A DNA stretch of 55,222 nucleotides. It comes from Catenulispora pinistramenti. GTDB taxonomy: Bacteria; Actinomycetota; Actinomycetes; Streptomycetales; Catenulisporaceae. The stretch lies in the NCBI RefSeq assembly GCF_018274385.1, contig NZ_JAAFYZ010000049.1:1-55222 (forward strand). Reading direction: 5' to 3'. Below the pieces are notes generated by a model that was not told where the DNA came from, did no database searches, and saw only the letters and a list, made by a program, of their open reading frames with translations. Of this stretch, positions 40,522-48,658 are shown one piece after another (position 1 is the first letter of the stretch; each line of letters begins with the position of its first letter). The position numbers and the translations under genes are program-made.

Positions 40522-41832
40522 ATGCCGATATTCGATCGCGCCCACACGGACGACCTCCTGTCGTTCCTCGCCGCGTCCCCGACGCCGTACCACGCGGTCG
40601 CGAACGCGGCCGCCCGCCTGGAGGCCGCCGGGTTCCGCCAGCTCAGGCAGGCCGCCGCCTGGGACCGCGCGGAGGGCGGCGGGTTCTACGTGATCCGCGG
40701 CGCGGCGATCATCGCCTGGTACCTGCCGGCCGGTGCCCCGGCGCACGCCGGCTTCCGCGTGGTCGGCGCGCACACCGACTCCCCCAACCTGCGGGTCAAG
40801 CCGCTGGCGGACACCGGCTCGGCGGGCTTCCGGCAGGTGGCGGTGGAGCTGTACGGCGGGCCGCTGCTGAACTCGTGGCTGGACCGGGACCTGGGCCTGG
40901 CCGGGCGGCTGGTGCTGCGCGGGGGCGAGGCCACGCTGGTGCACGTCGACCGGGCGCTGATGCGGGTGCCGCAGCTGGCGGTGCACCTGGACCGCGGCGT
41001 GAACGACAACGGGCTGCTGCTGGACAAGCAGCAGCACCTGACCCCGGCCTGGGGGCTGGGGCCGATCGAGGACGGCGCGCTGGTGGAGTTCGCGGCGAAG
41101 GAGGCCGGGGTGTCCGCGGCCGACGTGCTCGGCTACGACCTGATGCTGCACGACGTCACGCCGCCGACGTATCTGGGCCGCGACTTCGAGCTGATCGCGG
41201 CGCCGCGGATGGACAACCTGGTGTCGGTGCACGCCGGGGTGCAGGCCCTGGTCGCGGCGGCCGGCGCGGGTGCCGCTGCCGCCGCGGGCGAGCCCTTCTC
41301 GGCGATCCCGGTCCTGGCCGCGTTCGACCACGAGGAGGCCGGCAGCGAGTCGGACACCGGGGCCGGCGGACCGCTGCTGGGCAGCGTACTCAGCCGGGTG
41401 GCGCAGGCCCAGCTCGGCGGCAGCGCGGACGACTACGCGCGGGCCCTGGCCGCGACCGTGGTGATGTCCAGCGACATGAGCCACGCCGTCCACCCCAACT
41501 ACCCCGAGCGCCACGAGCCCGGCCACCGGCCCCGGCTGAACGGCGGCCCGGCGCTGAAGACCAACGTGAACCAGCGCTACGCCACCGACGGCCTCGGCCG
41601 CGCGATCTGGACGGACGTCTGCGAGCGCGCGGGCATCCCGACGCAGTACTTCGTGGGCAAGAACTCGATGCCGTGCGGCACCACGATCGGCCCGATCACG
41701 GCGGCCAAGCTCGGGGTGACGACGTTCGACGTGGGCATCACGTCGCTGTCGATGCACTCGGCGCGGGAGATGGGCGGGGCGGACGACCCGCATCTGCTGG
41801 CCTCGGCGGCGGCGGCTTTCTTCGCGGGGTAG
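40522..41832 (+). CDS. M18-family aminopeptidase
   Basis: The 436-residue metallopeptidase of the aspartyl aminopeptidase family has its metal ligands and catalytic residues in VVGAHTDSPNLRVKP (about residue 77), AFDHEEAGSES (about 268-278), SSDMSHAVHPNYPERHEPGHRPRLNGG and the C-terminal NSMPCGTTIGPITAAKLGVTTFDVGI ... MHSAREMGG. It removes N-terminal acidic or hydrophobic residues from peptides in the cytoplasm. ATG 40522 fits the leaderless promoter; GTG 40489 lies inside the terminator hairpin and was rejected. Confidence 0.93.
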   Translation: MPIFDRAHTDDLLSFLAASPTPYHAVANAAARLEAAGFRQLRQAAAWDRAEGGGFYVIRGAAIIAWYLPAGAPAHAGFRVVGAHTDSPNLRVKPLADTGSAGFRQVAVELYGGPLLNSWLDRDLGLAGRLVLRGGEATLVHVDRALMRVPQLAVHLDRGVNDNGLLLDKQQHLTPAWGLGPIEDGALVEFAAKEAGVSAADVLGYDLMLHDVTPPTYLGRDFELIAAPRMDNLVSVHAGVQALVAAAGAGAAAAAGEPFSAIPVLAAFDHEEAGSESDTGAGGPLLGSVLSRVAQAQLGGSADDYARALAATVVMSSDMSHAVHPNYPERHEPGHRPRLNGGPALKTNVNQRYATDGLGRAIWTDVCERAGIPTQYFVGKNSMPCGTTIGPITAAKLGVTTFDVGITSLSMHSAREMGGADDPHLLASAAAAFFAG

Positions 41833-41952
41833 GACTTCCCGCGCGCCGTTCCGCGGGTAAGGCTCCCCCGCGGGTAGGGCTTCCCGCGGGGAGTTCCGCA
41901 GATAGGGCTTCCTGCGGGGCGGCGTTCCGCGGGTAGGGCTTCCTGCCGGGCG
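41825..41952. repeat. Imperfect GC-rich tandem repeat after the M18 gene
   Basis: About five degenerate copies of a roughly 28-bp unit with core gggtagggcttcc and flanking ccgcg/cgcgg, starting in the last codons of the peptidase gene. The arms can fold into alternative hairpins. Confidence 0.65.
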
Positions 41953-42001
41953 GAGGGCTCAGCCGGTTGTCTGTAGCGCGCGGTACACATATATAAGGGG
42001 C

Positions 42002-42030
42002 GAATCATTTCTCTTAGTATGAAATGATTC
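42002..42030. terminator. AT-rich inverted repeat between convergent genes
   Basis: gaatcattt and aaatgattc are perfect 9-bp arms with an 11-nt loop. The surrounding 50 bases (tacacatatataagg...) are strikingly AT-rich for this genome. It is probably a bidirectional terminator for the M18 and M56 genes. Confidence 0.5.
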
Positions 42031-42043
42031 ACACCGCCGCATG

Positions 42044-42964
42044 TCAGCGCAGAACATACCAGGTCGGCCCGGCCACGAGCAGGATCGCGGCGAACCAGGC
42101 CGCCGGGCCGATCAGCCGTTCAGTGAGGTTCGGCGCGGCGGCCCGGAGCAGGCGCTGGACCCGATCGAGGGTCGGGGTGGCACCGGGCTTCGGACTGTCG
42201 CCCGCGCGCTGACTCGGGACCGGCCCGGCGGTGCCGCCGATGGCGACCAGCGCCCGGGCCAGAGCCGGACGGCCGGCGCTGCGGGCCGCGTGGTCGTCGG
42301 CCAGCATCTCGACCAGGCCGGTGACCGCGGCGGTCGCGCGGCGGGCCGGGGGCAGCGGCAGCGCCGATTCCCAGGCGACGAAGGGCTGGACCACGAGCTC
42401 GTGGCGCCACCGCGCGTGGGCCCGCTCGTGCGCGAGGACCGCTTCGAGCTCGTCGGGTGCCAAGGCGGCGATCGTGCCCTCGGTGATGACGATGCGCGGT
42501 CGCGTACCCGGCAGGCAGTAGGCGGCGGGTGCGGCGTGTTCGAGGACGCGGAGCTGGCGGTCGGCGTGCTCGGCGGCCAGGTCGACGGCGTCGCGCTGGC
42601 GTCGCAGGTCGCGCTCTATGCGCAGCGCTGAGAGCAAAGTCACGCCGACCAACCGGACGGTCAGCACCGCGGCCAGGGCCAGGGCGATCTCCTGCGCCAA
42701 CCCGAGCGAGGCGGGCACTCGCAGGTGGAAGGCATCGCGCCACAGGACGAACAGGCCGGTCCGCAGGTGCCGGTCCAGCGGCGCCACTCCGACTGCCAGC
42801 GGCGCACCGATCAGCGACAGGCCACCGGCGATGCCGACCGCCTGCCACAACGCGATCGCCGCCCGGGCATGCCGACGCGGCCATGAAGCACGAGCCAAGA
42901 ACACCGGGATCGGCCACGCCAACAGAATCGCCAGAACAGCCAACGGCCAGGCGTCAGCGAACAT
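42044..42964 (-). CDS. M56-family (BlaR1/MecR1-like) membrane metallopeptidase
   Basis: The 306-residue membrane protein has about four hydrophobic helices and a zinc protease motif HERAH near residue 176 (VLAHERAHARWRHEL). M56 enzymes cleave a BlaI/MecI-type repressor when a signal arrives. The C-terminal penicillin-binding sensor domain of BlaR1 is absent, so the signal need not be a beta-lactam. It is encoded 100 bases after a BlaI-like repressor gene on the same strand, forming a sensor/repressor pair. Confidence 0.88.
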   Translation of the reverse strand: MFADAWPLAVLAILLAWPIPVFLARASWPRRHARAAIALWQAVGIAGGLSLIGAPLAVGVAPLDRHLRTGLFVLWRDAFHLRVPASLGLAQEIALALAAVLTVRLVGVTLLSALRIERDLRRQRDAVDLAAEHADRQLRVLEHAAPAAYCLPGTRPRIVITEGTIAALAPDELEAVLAHERAHARWRHELVVQPFVAWESALPLPPARRATAAVTGLVEMLADDHAARSAGRPALARALVAIGGTAGPVPSQRAGDSPKPGATPTLDRVQRLLRAAAPNLTERLIGPAAWFAAILLVAGPTWYVLR

Positions 42965-43064
42965 GATCCGCCGCCCACGGGCCGGTGGTCCACAGGCCCG
43001 GGGCTGTCGGCACTGAGGCGATTGAGGGCGTGCTCATCGCGACAAGTTTCTCAGACCTGCCGCG

Positions 43065-43454
43065 CTACTCCTCCAGCTCCGCCAGCGCCTCCCGCAGCAG
43101 CGCCGCCTCCTCGGCCGACACCGCCCCGGCGAACCGCACCAGCGCCGAGCGGCGGTCGTCCGTGGTCTCCAGCACCGCGAGCATCGAGGAGGCGATCACG
43201 TCGTCCCGGGTCCGGGCCGCGCGGTAGCGGTGGGCGCGGCCGGCGCGTTCGCGCGTGACGAAGTCCTTGCGGCGTAGGCGATCCAGCACCGTCAGCACCG
43301 TGGTGGCGGCCAGCTCCGCCGTGCCGTCGCGGGCCGCCAGGCGTTCCACGATCTCCTGCGCGGTGGTTCCGTCGGGGGCGTTCCACAGGACGTCCATCAC
43401 CGCGCGTTCCAGTTCGCCCAGTCGTGGGGGGCCGCCCGCGCGCTCGTTCGCCAT
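43065..43454 (-). CDS. BlaI/MecI/CopY-family repressor
   Basis: The 129-residue repressor has the winged helix of this family (RLGELERAVMDVLWNAPDGTTAQEIVERLAARDGTAELAATTVLTVLDRLRRKDFVTRERAGRAHRYRAART) and a short C-terminal dimerisation part. It likely binds the GTAG-type dyads between itself and cydA, so it may control both itself plus M56 and the cytochrome bd operon. A leaderless start is indicated by minus-strand TAGAGT 6 bases before the ATG. Confidence 0.92.
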   Translation of the reverse strand: MANERAGGPPRLGELERAVMDVLWNAPDGTTAQEIVERLAARDGTAELAATTVLTVLDRLRRKDFVTRERAGRAHRYRAARTRDDVIASSMLAVLETTDDRRSALVRFAGAVSAEEAALLREALAELEE

Positions 43455-43460
43455 GGGGTT

Positions 43461-43466
43461 ACTCTA
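43461..43466 (-). promoter_or_regulatory. -10 element for leaderless blaI-like mRNA
   Basis: Minus-strand TAGAGT lies 6 bases before ATG 43454 and overlaps the first operator half-site. Confidence 0.5.
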
Positions 43467-43494
43467 CAACCGGTAGAACTTCTACGGATCGTAG
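43464..43494. promoter_or_regulatory. BlaI-type operator array between blaI and cydA
   Basis: Overlapping dyads: ctac-aaccg-gtag (43464-43476), gtagaacttctac (perfect, 43473-43485) and ctacggatcgtag (43482-43494). A fourth gtagaa half-site ends the array. It stands between the blaI start and the cydA start, 18 bases before the latter. Confidence 0.75.
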
Positions 43495-43511
43495 AACTTT
43501 GGGAGTCGCCC

Positions 43512-44984
43512 ATGCTCGGCAGCACGCTCACCGACGCCAGAGTCGAGACCGGGTTCTCGCTGGCGTTCCACATCGTCTTCGCGGTCTTCGGGGTCGGCCT
43601 GCCCTGGTTGCTGCTGTTCACCGAGGGCCGCTGGCTGAAGACCGGGGACGCCACCTGGCTCGCCCTGACCCGCAAGTGGTCCCGGGTGATGGCGGTGCTG
43701 TTCGCCATCGGCGCGGTGTCCGGGACGGTCCTGTCCTTCGAGTTCGGGCTGCTGTGGCCGGCGTTCATGGCCCGGTACGGCGGCGTGCTCGGGCTGCCCT
43801 TCACGCTGGAGGCGTTCGCCTTCTTCGCCGAGGCGATCTTCGTCGGCCTCTATCTGTACGGCTGGAAGCGCCTGTCGCCGCGCGCGCACTGGCTCACGCT
43901 GTGGCCGATCGCGATCTCCGGCACGCTGTCCACCTTGTTCATCGTGACCGCCAACTCCTGGATGAACGTCCCGACCGGCGTCAAGGAGGTCGGCGGCAAG
44001 GTGGTCTCGGCCGAGCCGCTGGCCCCGCTCACCGGCCCCGGCGCGCTGCCGGAGTCGCTGCACATGCTGCTCGCCGCGATCATGTGCACCGGCGGGGTGG
44101 TCGCCGCGGTCTACGCGGTCGGGATGCTGCGCGGCCGGCGCGACGCCTACCACCGCCGCGGCTTCCGGGTCGGGCTGGTCGCGGTGCTGGCCATGGCCCC
44201 GCTCCAGCTGGTGGTCGGCGACCTGGCCGCGCGCGTGGTGGAGAAGTACCAGCCGGCCAAGCTCGCCGCGATGGAGGCGCTGACCCACACCCAGAGCCAC
44301 GCGCCGCTGACGCTCGGCGGGATCTACGACCCGAGCACCGGCAAGACCCGGTTCGGCATCGAGATCCCCGACGGCCTGTCGCTGCTCACCGGTTTCCGCA
44401 CCGACAAGACCATCCGCGGCCTGGACATCCTGCCGGCGAAGCAGCAGCCTGCGACGCCCGTGGTGCACCTGGCCTTCGACACGATGGTGGCCGGCGGGAT
44501 GGCGATCCTCGCTCTGGCGGCGCTGCTCACGGTCGTGGCGCTCTGGCGGCGCCGCAAGGGAATCCGTCCTCTGATTCCGCTGACCCGGCCCTGGCTCCTG
44601 GCCGGCGCGCTCACCGGTCCGGCCGCGATGGCCGCGATGCTGGCCGGGTGGGAGGTCACCGAGGCCGGGCGGCAGCCGTGGATCGTCTACGGCCGGATGA
44701 CGGTCCGCCAGGCGGCCACCACCAGCGGCGGCATCGGCTGGTCGCTGATCGCGACCATCGTCGTCTATCTGGGACTGGCCACGGCGCTGCTGCTCATCCT
44801 GCGCCGACTGGCCACCGGTGCCCCGCCGGAGCTCGGCAGCGGGACCGAGAGCCCCGATCCACAGGGCCCTGAGTCCGACTCACAGGACCCTGACACCGAC
44901 CCCGGAGCCGACACCGCCCCTGGCTCCGACACCGACACCGGGCAGCCCGCGCGAAGCCCCGAACTGGAAGGAGCGGCCCGATGA
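43512..44984 (+). CDS. cydA: Cytochrome bd oxidase subunit I
   Basis: The 490-residue quinol oxidase subunit has the N-terminal heme-ligand His in FSLAFHIVFAVFG (about residue 20), the short Q-loop form (ALTHTQSHAPLTLGGIYDPSTGKTRFGIEIPDG), and GRQPWIVYGRM near residue 388. It takes electrons from menaquinol and reduces O2 with high affinity, aiding growth at low oxygen. The last 50 residues are an unusual Asp/Pro/Ser/Thr/Gly-rich acidic tail. A ggag ribosome-binding site precedes the ATG. It overlaps cydB by 4 bases, and the BlaI-type dyads lie upstream. Confidence 0.95.
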   Translation: MLGSTLTDARVETGFSLAFHIVFAVFGVGLPWLLLFTEGRWLKTGDATWLALTRKWSRVMAVLFAIGAVSGTVLSFEFGLLWPAFMARYGGVLGLPFTLEAFAFFAEAIFVGLYLYGWKRLSPRAHWLTLWPIAISGTLSTLFIVTANSWMNVPTGVKEVGGKVVSAEPLAPLTGPGALPESLHMLLAAIMCTGGVVAAVYAVGMLRGRRDAYHRRGFRVGLVAVLAMAPLQLVVGDLAARVVEKYQPAKLAAMEALTHTQSHAPLTLGGIYDPSTGKTRFGIEIPDGLSLLTGFRTDKTIRGLDILPAKQQPATPVVHLAFDTMVAGGMAILALAALLTVVALWRRRKGIRPLIPLTRPWLLAGALTGPAAMAAMLAGWEVTEAGRQPWIVYGRMTVRQAATTSGGIGWSLIATIVVYLGLATALLLILRRLATGAPPELGSGTESPDPQGPESDSQDPDTDPGADTAPGSDTDTGQPARSPELEGAAR

Positions 44985-46000
44985 CCGCGGTCAACCTGCT
45001 GCTGGGCGTGATCGTCTGCGCCCTGGCCGCCTACGCCCTGCTGGCCGGCGCGGACTTCGGCGCCGGGGTCTGGGACCTGCTGGCCCGCGGCCGCCACGCC
45101 GACCGCCAGCGCAATCTCATCGCGCACGCGCTCGGCCCGGTCTGGGAGGCCAACCACGTCTGGCTGATCTTCGTGATCGTCGCGACCTTCAGCGGCTTCC
45201 CGACCGCGTTCGGCCTCATCGCCCGCGGCTTGGAACTGCCGTTGGCCCTGGCACTGGCCGGGATCGTGCTGCGCGGGGCGGCGTACGTCTACCGCGCCTA
45301 CGGCGAGGGCGCCGCCGGACCGGAGAGCCTGTGGAGCCGGGTCTTCGCGGTGGCCTCCTCGATCACCCCGTTCATGCTCGGCGTCAGCGGCGCCGCGCTG
45401 GCCACCGGCAAGATCACCGCGACGTCCGGCCCGCTGACCCCGTTCGACTCCGCCTTCACACTGGTGGCCGGCGCGTTCGCGGTCATCGTGACCGCGTTCC
45501 TGGCCGCCGTCTACCTCTGCCACGACGCCGGTTCCGAGCCCGACACCGAAGACCTGGTCCCCGCCTTCCGCCGCAAGGCGCTCGGCGCGGCCGGCCTGGC
45601 CGGCGTGGTCAGCCTGGCCCTGCTGCCGCTGCTGTATCAGGACGCGCCGACCGTCGCGCACCGCTTCACCGACCGCTCGATCCCGTTCGTGGCGGTGGCA
45701 GTTATCTGCGGCTTCGGCTCGATCGCGGTGATCTGGAAGCGGCACTACGTCCTGGCCCGCGCCACCGCGGCGACCGCGGTGATCGGCGTGCTGCTCGGCT
45801 GGGCGGTGGCTCAGTACCCGGACTTGGCGGTGGGCACCGCGACGGCGCGCGACTCAGCCGCGGGCCCGGCCAACCTGCACGCCCTGCTGATCGCCATGGG
45901 CTTCGGCCTGGTGGTCATCCTTCCAGCCTTTTACCTGCTGTTGAAGGTCTTCTCAGGGCCCGAAAGCACCCCAGTGGTACAGGGGGCGCAAATTAAGTAA
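44981..46000 (+). CDS. cydB: Cytochrome bd oxidase subunit II
   Basis: The 339-residue, roughly eight-helix partner of CydA starts with the family segment YALLAGADFGAGVWDLLARG and has WEANHVWLIFVIVATFSGFPTAFG. It starts within the cydA stop (ATGA overlap), so translation is coupled. The assembly transporter genes cydDC, often next to cydAB in actinobacteria, are not in this window; a chitinase gene follows. Confidence 0.95.
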   Translation: MTAVNLLLGVIVCALAAYALLAGADFGAGVWDLLARGRHADRQRNLIAHALGPVWEANHVWLIFVIVATFSGFPTAFGLIARGLELPLALALAGIVLRGAAYVYRAYGEGAAGPESLWSRVFAVASSITPFMLGVSGAALATGKITATSGPLTPFDSAFTLVAGAFAVIVTAFLAAVYLCHDAGSEPDTEDLVPAFRRKALGAAGLAGVVSLALLPLLYQDAPTVAHRFTDRSIPFVAVAVICGFGSIAVIWKRHYVLARATAATAVIGVLLGWAVAQYPDLAVGTATARDSAAGPANLHALLIAMGFGLVVILPAFYLLLKVFSGPESTPVVQGAQIK

Positions 46001-46149
46001 AGGAGACACCAAGAACACCCGTGCGAGTGCCAAGAGGCGGTCAAGATCCGCACCGGATCGTTTTAACCACCTTCCGCCCCCGTTCGTCCGTGCGGTTGGC
46101 TCGGTCTGCCACCGAACGTCCGCCGAACGCAAGGAGACACCGCACGATC

Positions 46150-47682
46150 ATGGGACTGTCCAAGCGCGCCCGCGTCATCGGGATATCGCTCGCCACCGCC
46201 GCCGTCGTGGGCGCCGGGGCCGTCGCCGCCTTCTCGGCCGGCGCCACCGGAAGCAGCAGCGGAACCGTCACCGCCGCCTTTGCCAAGACCTCGGACTGGG
46301 GCACCGGTTTCCAGGGGCAGTACACGATCGCCAACGGCACCGGGCAACCGGTGCACAACTGGACGGTCTCCTTCGACCTGCCGGCCGGGGAGCGAATCAG
46401 CTCCCTGTGGGACGGCACGATGACCGCCGCCGGGCAGCACATCACGGTGACCAGCCCCACGTGGGGTGCCGACATCGCGACCGGGACCAGCGCCATGTTC
46501 GGGTTCGTGGTGGACGCCACCGCCGGGTCCGCCACCCCGCTGAACTGCCTGATCAACGGTGCGGCCTGCACCGGCGGGGCGCCCGGCGGCGGCCCGACCT
46601 CCGCGCCGGGCAGTGGTTCGAGCGCCCCGAGTTCGGCGCCGAGCTCCAGCGCCGCCCCGATCGGCGAGCCGTCGGGCAAGCCCAGCTCCGCTCCCTCGTC
46701 GGCGCCGAGCAGCGTGCCGACCTCGGCCCCATCCTCGGTGCCGGCCCCGCCGGCGGCCGGCGGCTCCTACTCCTTCGCGCCCTACGTCGACACCGCCCAG
46801 CGCCAGGACCTCGGCGCGATCGCGGCGGCGGCCGGCACGAAGTACGTCACCGGGGCGTTCGTCCTGGCCTCCGGCAGCGGCTGCGCCCCGGCCTGGAACG
46901 GCACCGCCGACCCGACCTTCGAGACCAACCTCAAGGCCGGCATCGCCGACCTGCGGGCCAAGGGCGGCGACGTGATCGCCTCCTTCGGCGGCGCCAACGG
47001 CACCGAGCTGGCCCAGGCCTGCACCGACGTGCCGAGCCTGAAGGCGGCCTACAAGTCGGTGATCGACACCTACAACCTGACCCACGTCGACTTCGACATC
47101 GAGGGCGCGGCCGGCACCGATCAGGCCTCGATCACCCGCCGGGCGCAGGCGCTGGCGCAGTTGCAGTCGGACTACGCCGCGGCCGGCAAGACCCTGAGCG
47201 TCTCGCTGACCCTGCCCGTCCTGCCCTCCGGCCTGACCGCTGACGGCCTGAACGTGGTCAGCGCGGCGGCCAAGAACGGCCTGAAGGTCTCGGTCGTCAA
47301 CGTCATGGCGATGGACTACGGCGACTGGGCCGCCCCGTCCCCGGCCGGCAAGATGGGCCAGTACGCCGACCAGGCCGGGCAGTCCCTGCACGACCAGCTC
47401 AAGACCGTCTACCCGAGCGCCACCGACGCCCAGCTGTGGGCGATGGTCGGCATCACCCCGATGATCGGTGTCAACGACACCAACGACGAGGTGTTCCAGG
47501 TCGCCGACGCCAAGGCGGTCGAACAGTTCGCCGCGCAGCACCACATCGGCCGGCTGGCCATGTGGTCGCTGACGCGGGACCAGGCGTGTGCGCAGCCGTC
47601 GTCGTGGGCCTCGCCCACCTGCTCCTCGATCCAGCAGGGCGCGTACGACTTCTCGCACACCTTCGAGGCCTTCTCCGGCTGA
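46150..47682 (+). CDS. Secreted chitinase-like protein: CBM2 plus GH18-type domain
   Basis: The 510-residue exported protein has a signal peptide (KRARVIGISLATAAVVGAGAVAAFSAGATG), a family 2 carbohydrate-binding module (about residues 38-142, with the paired Cys in LNCLINGAACTGG), a Pro/Ser/Ala linker and a GH18-like barrel. The catalytic strand reads THVDFDIEG, with the DxDxE core; the usual first Asp of DxxDxDxE is Thr. It probably degrades chitin. ATG 46150 fits the signal peptide start; an aaggaga lies 13 bases upstream. Confidence 0.9.
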   Translation: MGLSKRARVIGISLATAAVVGAGAVAAFSAGATGSSSGTVTAAFAKTSDWGTGFQGQYTIANGTGQPVHNWTVSFDLPAGERISSLWDGTMTAAGQHITVTSPTWGADIATGTSAMFGFVVDATAGSATPLNCLINGAACTGGAPGGGPTSAPGSGSSAPSSAPSSSAAPIGEPSGKPSSAPSSAPSSVPTSAPSSVPAPPAAGGSYSFAPYVDTAQRQDLGAIAAAAGTKYVTGAFVLASGSGCAPAWNGTADPTFETNLKAGIADLRAKGGDVIASFGGANGTELAQACTDVPSLKAAYKSVIDTYNLTHVDFDIEGAAGTDQASITRRAQALAQLQSDYAAAGKTLSVSLTLPVLPSGLTADGLNVVSAAAKNGLKVSVVNVMAMDYGDWAAPSPAGKMGQYADQAGQSLHDQLKTVYPSATDAQLWAMVGITPMIGVNDTNDEVFQVADAKAVEQFAAQHHIGRLAMWSLTRDQACAQPSSWASPTCSSIQQGAYDFSHTFEAFSG

Positions 47683-47706
47683 CCCCCACCCCGGGTGCCT
47701 CGGATC

Positions 47707-47746
47707 ACAGGTGCCGGTTCCGTCTGCGGACGGGATCGGCACCTGT
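47707..47746 (+). terminator. Terminator of the chitinase gene
   Basis: An 18-bp stem with two G-T wobbles and a tgcg loop, starting 25 bases after the stop. Confidence 0.85.
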
Positions 47747-47834
47747 TCGCTTGTGAAGCGTTCGTCTAAGCAGACGTTCAACTGGTGGGTTCACAGTGTT
47801 GTGTCGCACACCAAAATGCTGTCGCGCACACGAC

Positions 47835-47882
47835 AACGCCCGCCTCCTGGGACACCCTCAGGTGGCGGGCGTTACGTTTTTT
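47835..47882. terminator. Hairpin with T6 tract
   Basis: 10-bp outer stem, 6-bp inner stem (cctggg/ccctcagg region) and a run of six T at 47877-47882. It stands 88 bases beyond the chitinase terminator, so it may end a separate transcript. Confidence 0.8.
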
Positions 47883-47973
47883 CCCCACGTGGGCGCCAAC
47901 GGGAGTTCGGGGCGGGGGCGCCGCTGTGGGTCATGACCCGTGGTGGTGGCAAGGTCGGGGAAGCGGTAGCGGT

Positions 47974-48003
47974 GCGCTCCAAGGGGCCCGCCCCCTGGAG
48001 CGC
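47974..48003 (-). terminator. Hairpin terminator of bldC
   Basis: gcgctcca/tggagcgc with an inner gggg/cccc stem, 49 bases beyond the bldC stop. Confidence 0.6.
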
Positions 48004-48051
48004 CGCCGGTACGTCCCCCGTTGGGTACTGCGACGAGATTCCCTGGGCGGG

Positions 48052-48255
48052 TCAGCCCTCACGCTGCGGCGGAATACCGTTCAGCAGCGCGCGCACCTCC
48101 TGCTCGCGGTAGCGGCGGTGACCCCCCAGGGTGCGGATCGAGGTCAGCTTGCCGGCCTTTGCCCAGCGCGTGACCGTCTTGGGATCGACGCGGAACATCG
48201 TGGCGACCTCGGCGGGCGTGAGCAGAGGCTCAGCGTCCGGCGTACGTGCGGTCAT
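48052..48255 (-). CDS. bldC: Developmental transcriptional regulator BldC
   Basis: The 67-residue product is nearly the same as the BldC I remember from Streptomyces (MTARTPDAEPLL, TPAEVATMFRVDPKTVTRWAKAGKL, TSIRTLGGHRRYREQEVRALL). It is a small MerR-like winged helix without effector domain. In Streptomyces it binds direct repeats cooperatively and holds back sporulation genes during vegetative growth. ATG 48255 has an ideal ggaggag ribosome-binding site. The genes around it match the Streptomyces bldC neighbourhood, which supports a filamentous, sporulating relative. Confidence 0.97.
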   Translation of the reverse strand: MTARTPDAEPLLTPAEVATMFRVDPKTVTRWAKAGKLTSIRTLGGHRRYREQEVRALLNGIPPQREG

Positions 48256-48658
48256 ATGGACTCCTCCTGACGGAAACGGGCACCCAGCGCGCCCGATTTC
48301 TCGTGGACCCTCCCCGATAGCCTCGCTTGCCCGGTCCCGGGAAGACCGTGCGGCCGTGTCGGTTATAGGACGAACGGCTTGTCGTTCACAGTACAAGTAC
48401 ACCATCCGACCGGGGCCGTGGGCGATATCTATGAAATCGATACACAAAACCCGCACCGGCCGACCGCGGACGTAGGGGCCGATATACGGACAGCTTCACC
48501 CCTGTAACGCTGTGTCGATCGAGGACGGCATCAGCTGGTTGCTTCACCCGCCATGCCCGGATTCGACCCCGGGGTGCCGGTCGCGACCGGCCCGAGGGCG
48601 ATCTTGACACGGACTGCACCCGCTGCGGAAGGCCTCTGATCGTCGCAGGTGCTGAGCG
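48256..48658. promoter_or_regulatory. bldC upstream region
   Basis: A 403-base spacer with no believable ORF. On the minus strand TATAAC (48362-48367), with a weak tgtgaa 17 bp upstream, gives a candidate promoter and a leader of about 100 bases for bldC. gtacaagtac (48391-48400) is an interrupted palindrome just upstream of it. A perfect 16-bp palindrome gccggtcgcgaccggc (48576-48591) could terminate the SCO4090-like gene. Confidence 0.5.
48576..48591 (-). terminator. 16-bp palindrome after the SCO4090-like gene
   Basis: gccggtcgcgaccggc is perfectly self-complementary and sits 67 bases beyond the stop of the minus-strand gene. Confidence 0.4.

Larger units (their letters stand above)
47747..48051. 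other. Gene-poor spacer with a U-tract terminator and a second hairpin
   Basis: No convincing ORF is seen in these 305 bases. At 47835-47882 a perfect 10-bp stem (aacgcccgcc/ggcgggcgtt) with an inner stem is followed by T6, the clearest U-tract terminator in the window. At 47974-48003 gcgctcca/tggagcgc forms another hairpin, properly placed to end the minus-strand bldC mRNA. A small hairpin cgtct-aagc-agacg (47762-47775) lies between. Confidence 0.6.

Noticed and set aside
48535-48620. tRNA-like T-arm (ggattcgacccc) upstream of bldC
   Set aside because: The putative loop has 8 rather than 7 bases, and no acceptor, D or anticodon stems of proper length could be drawn on either strand.
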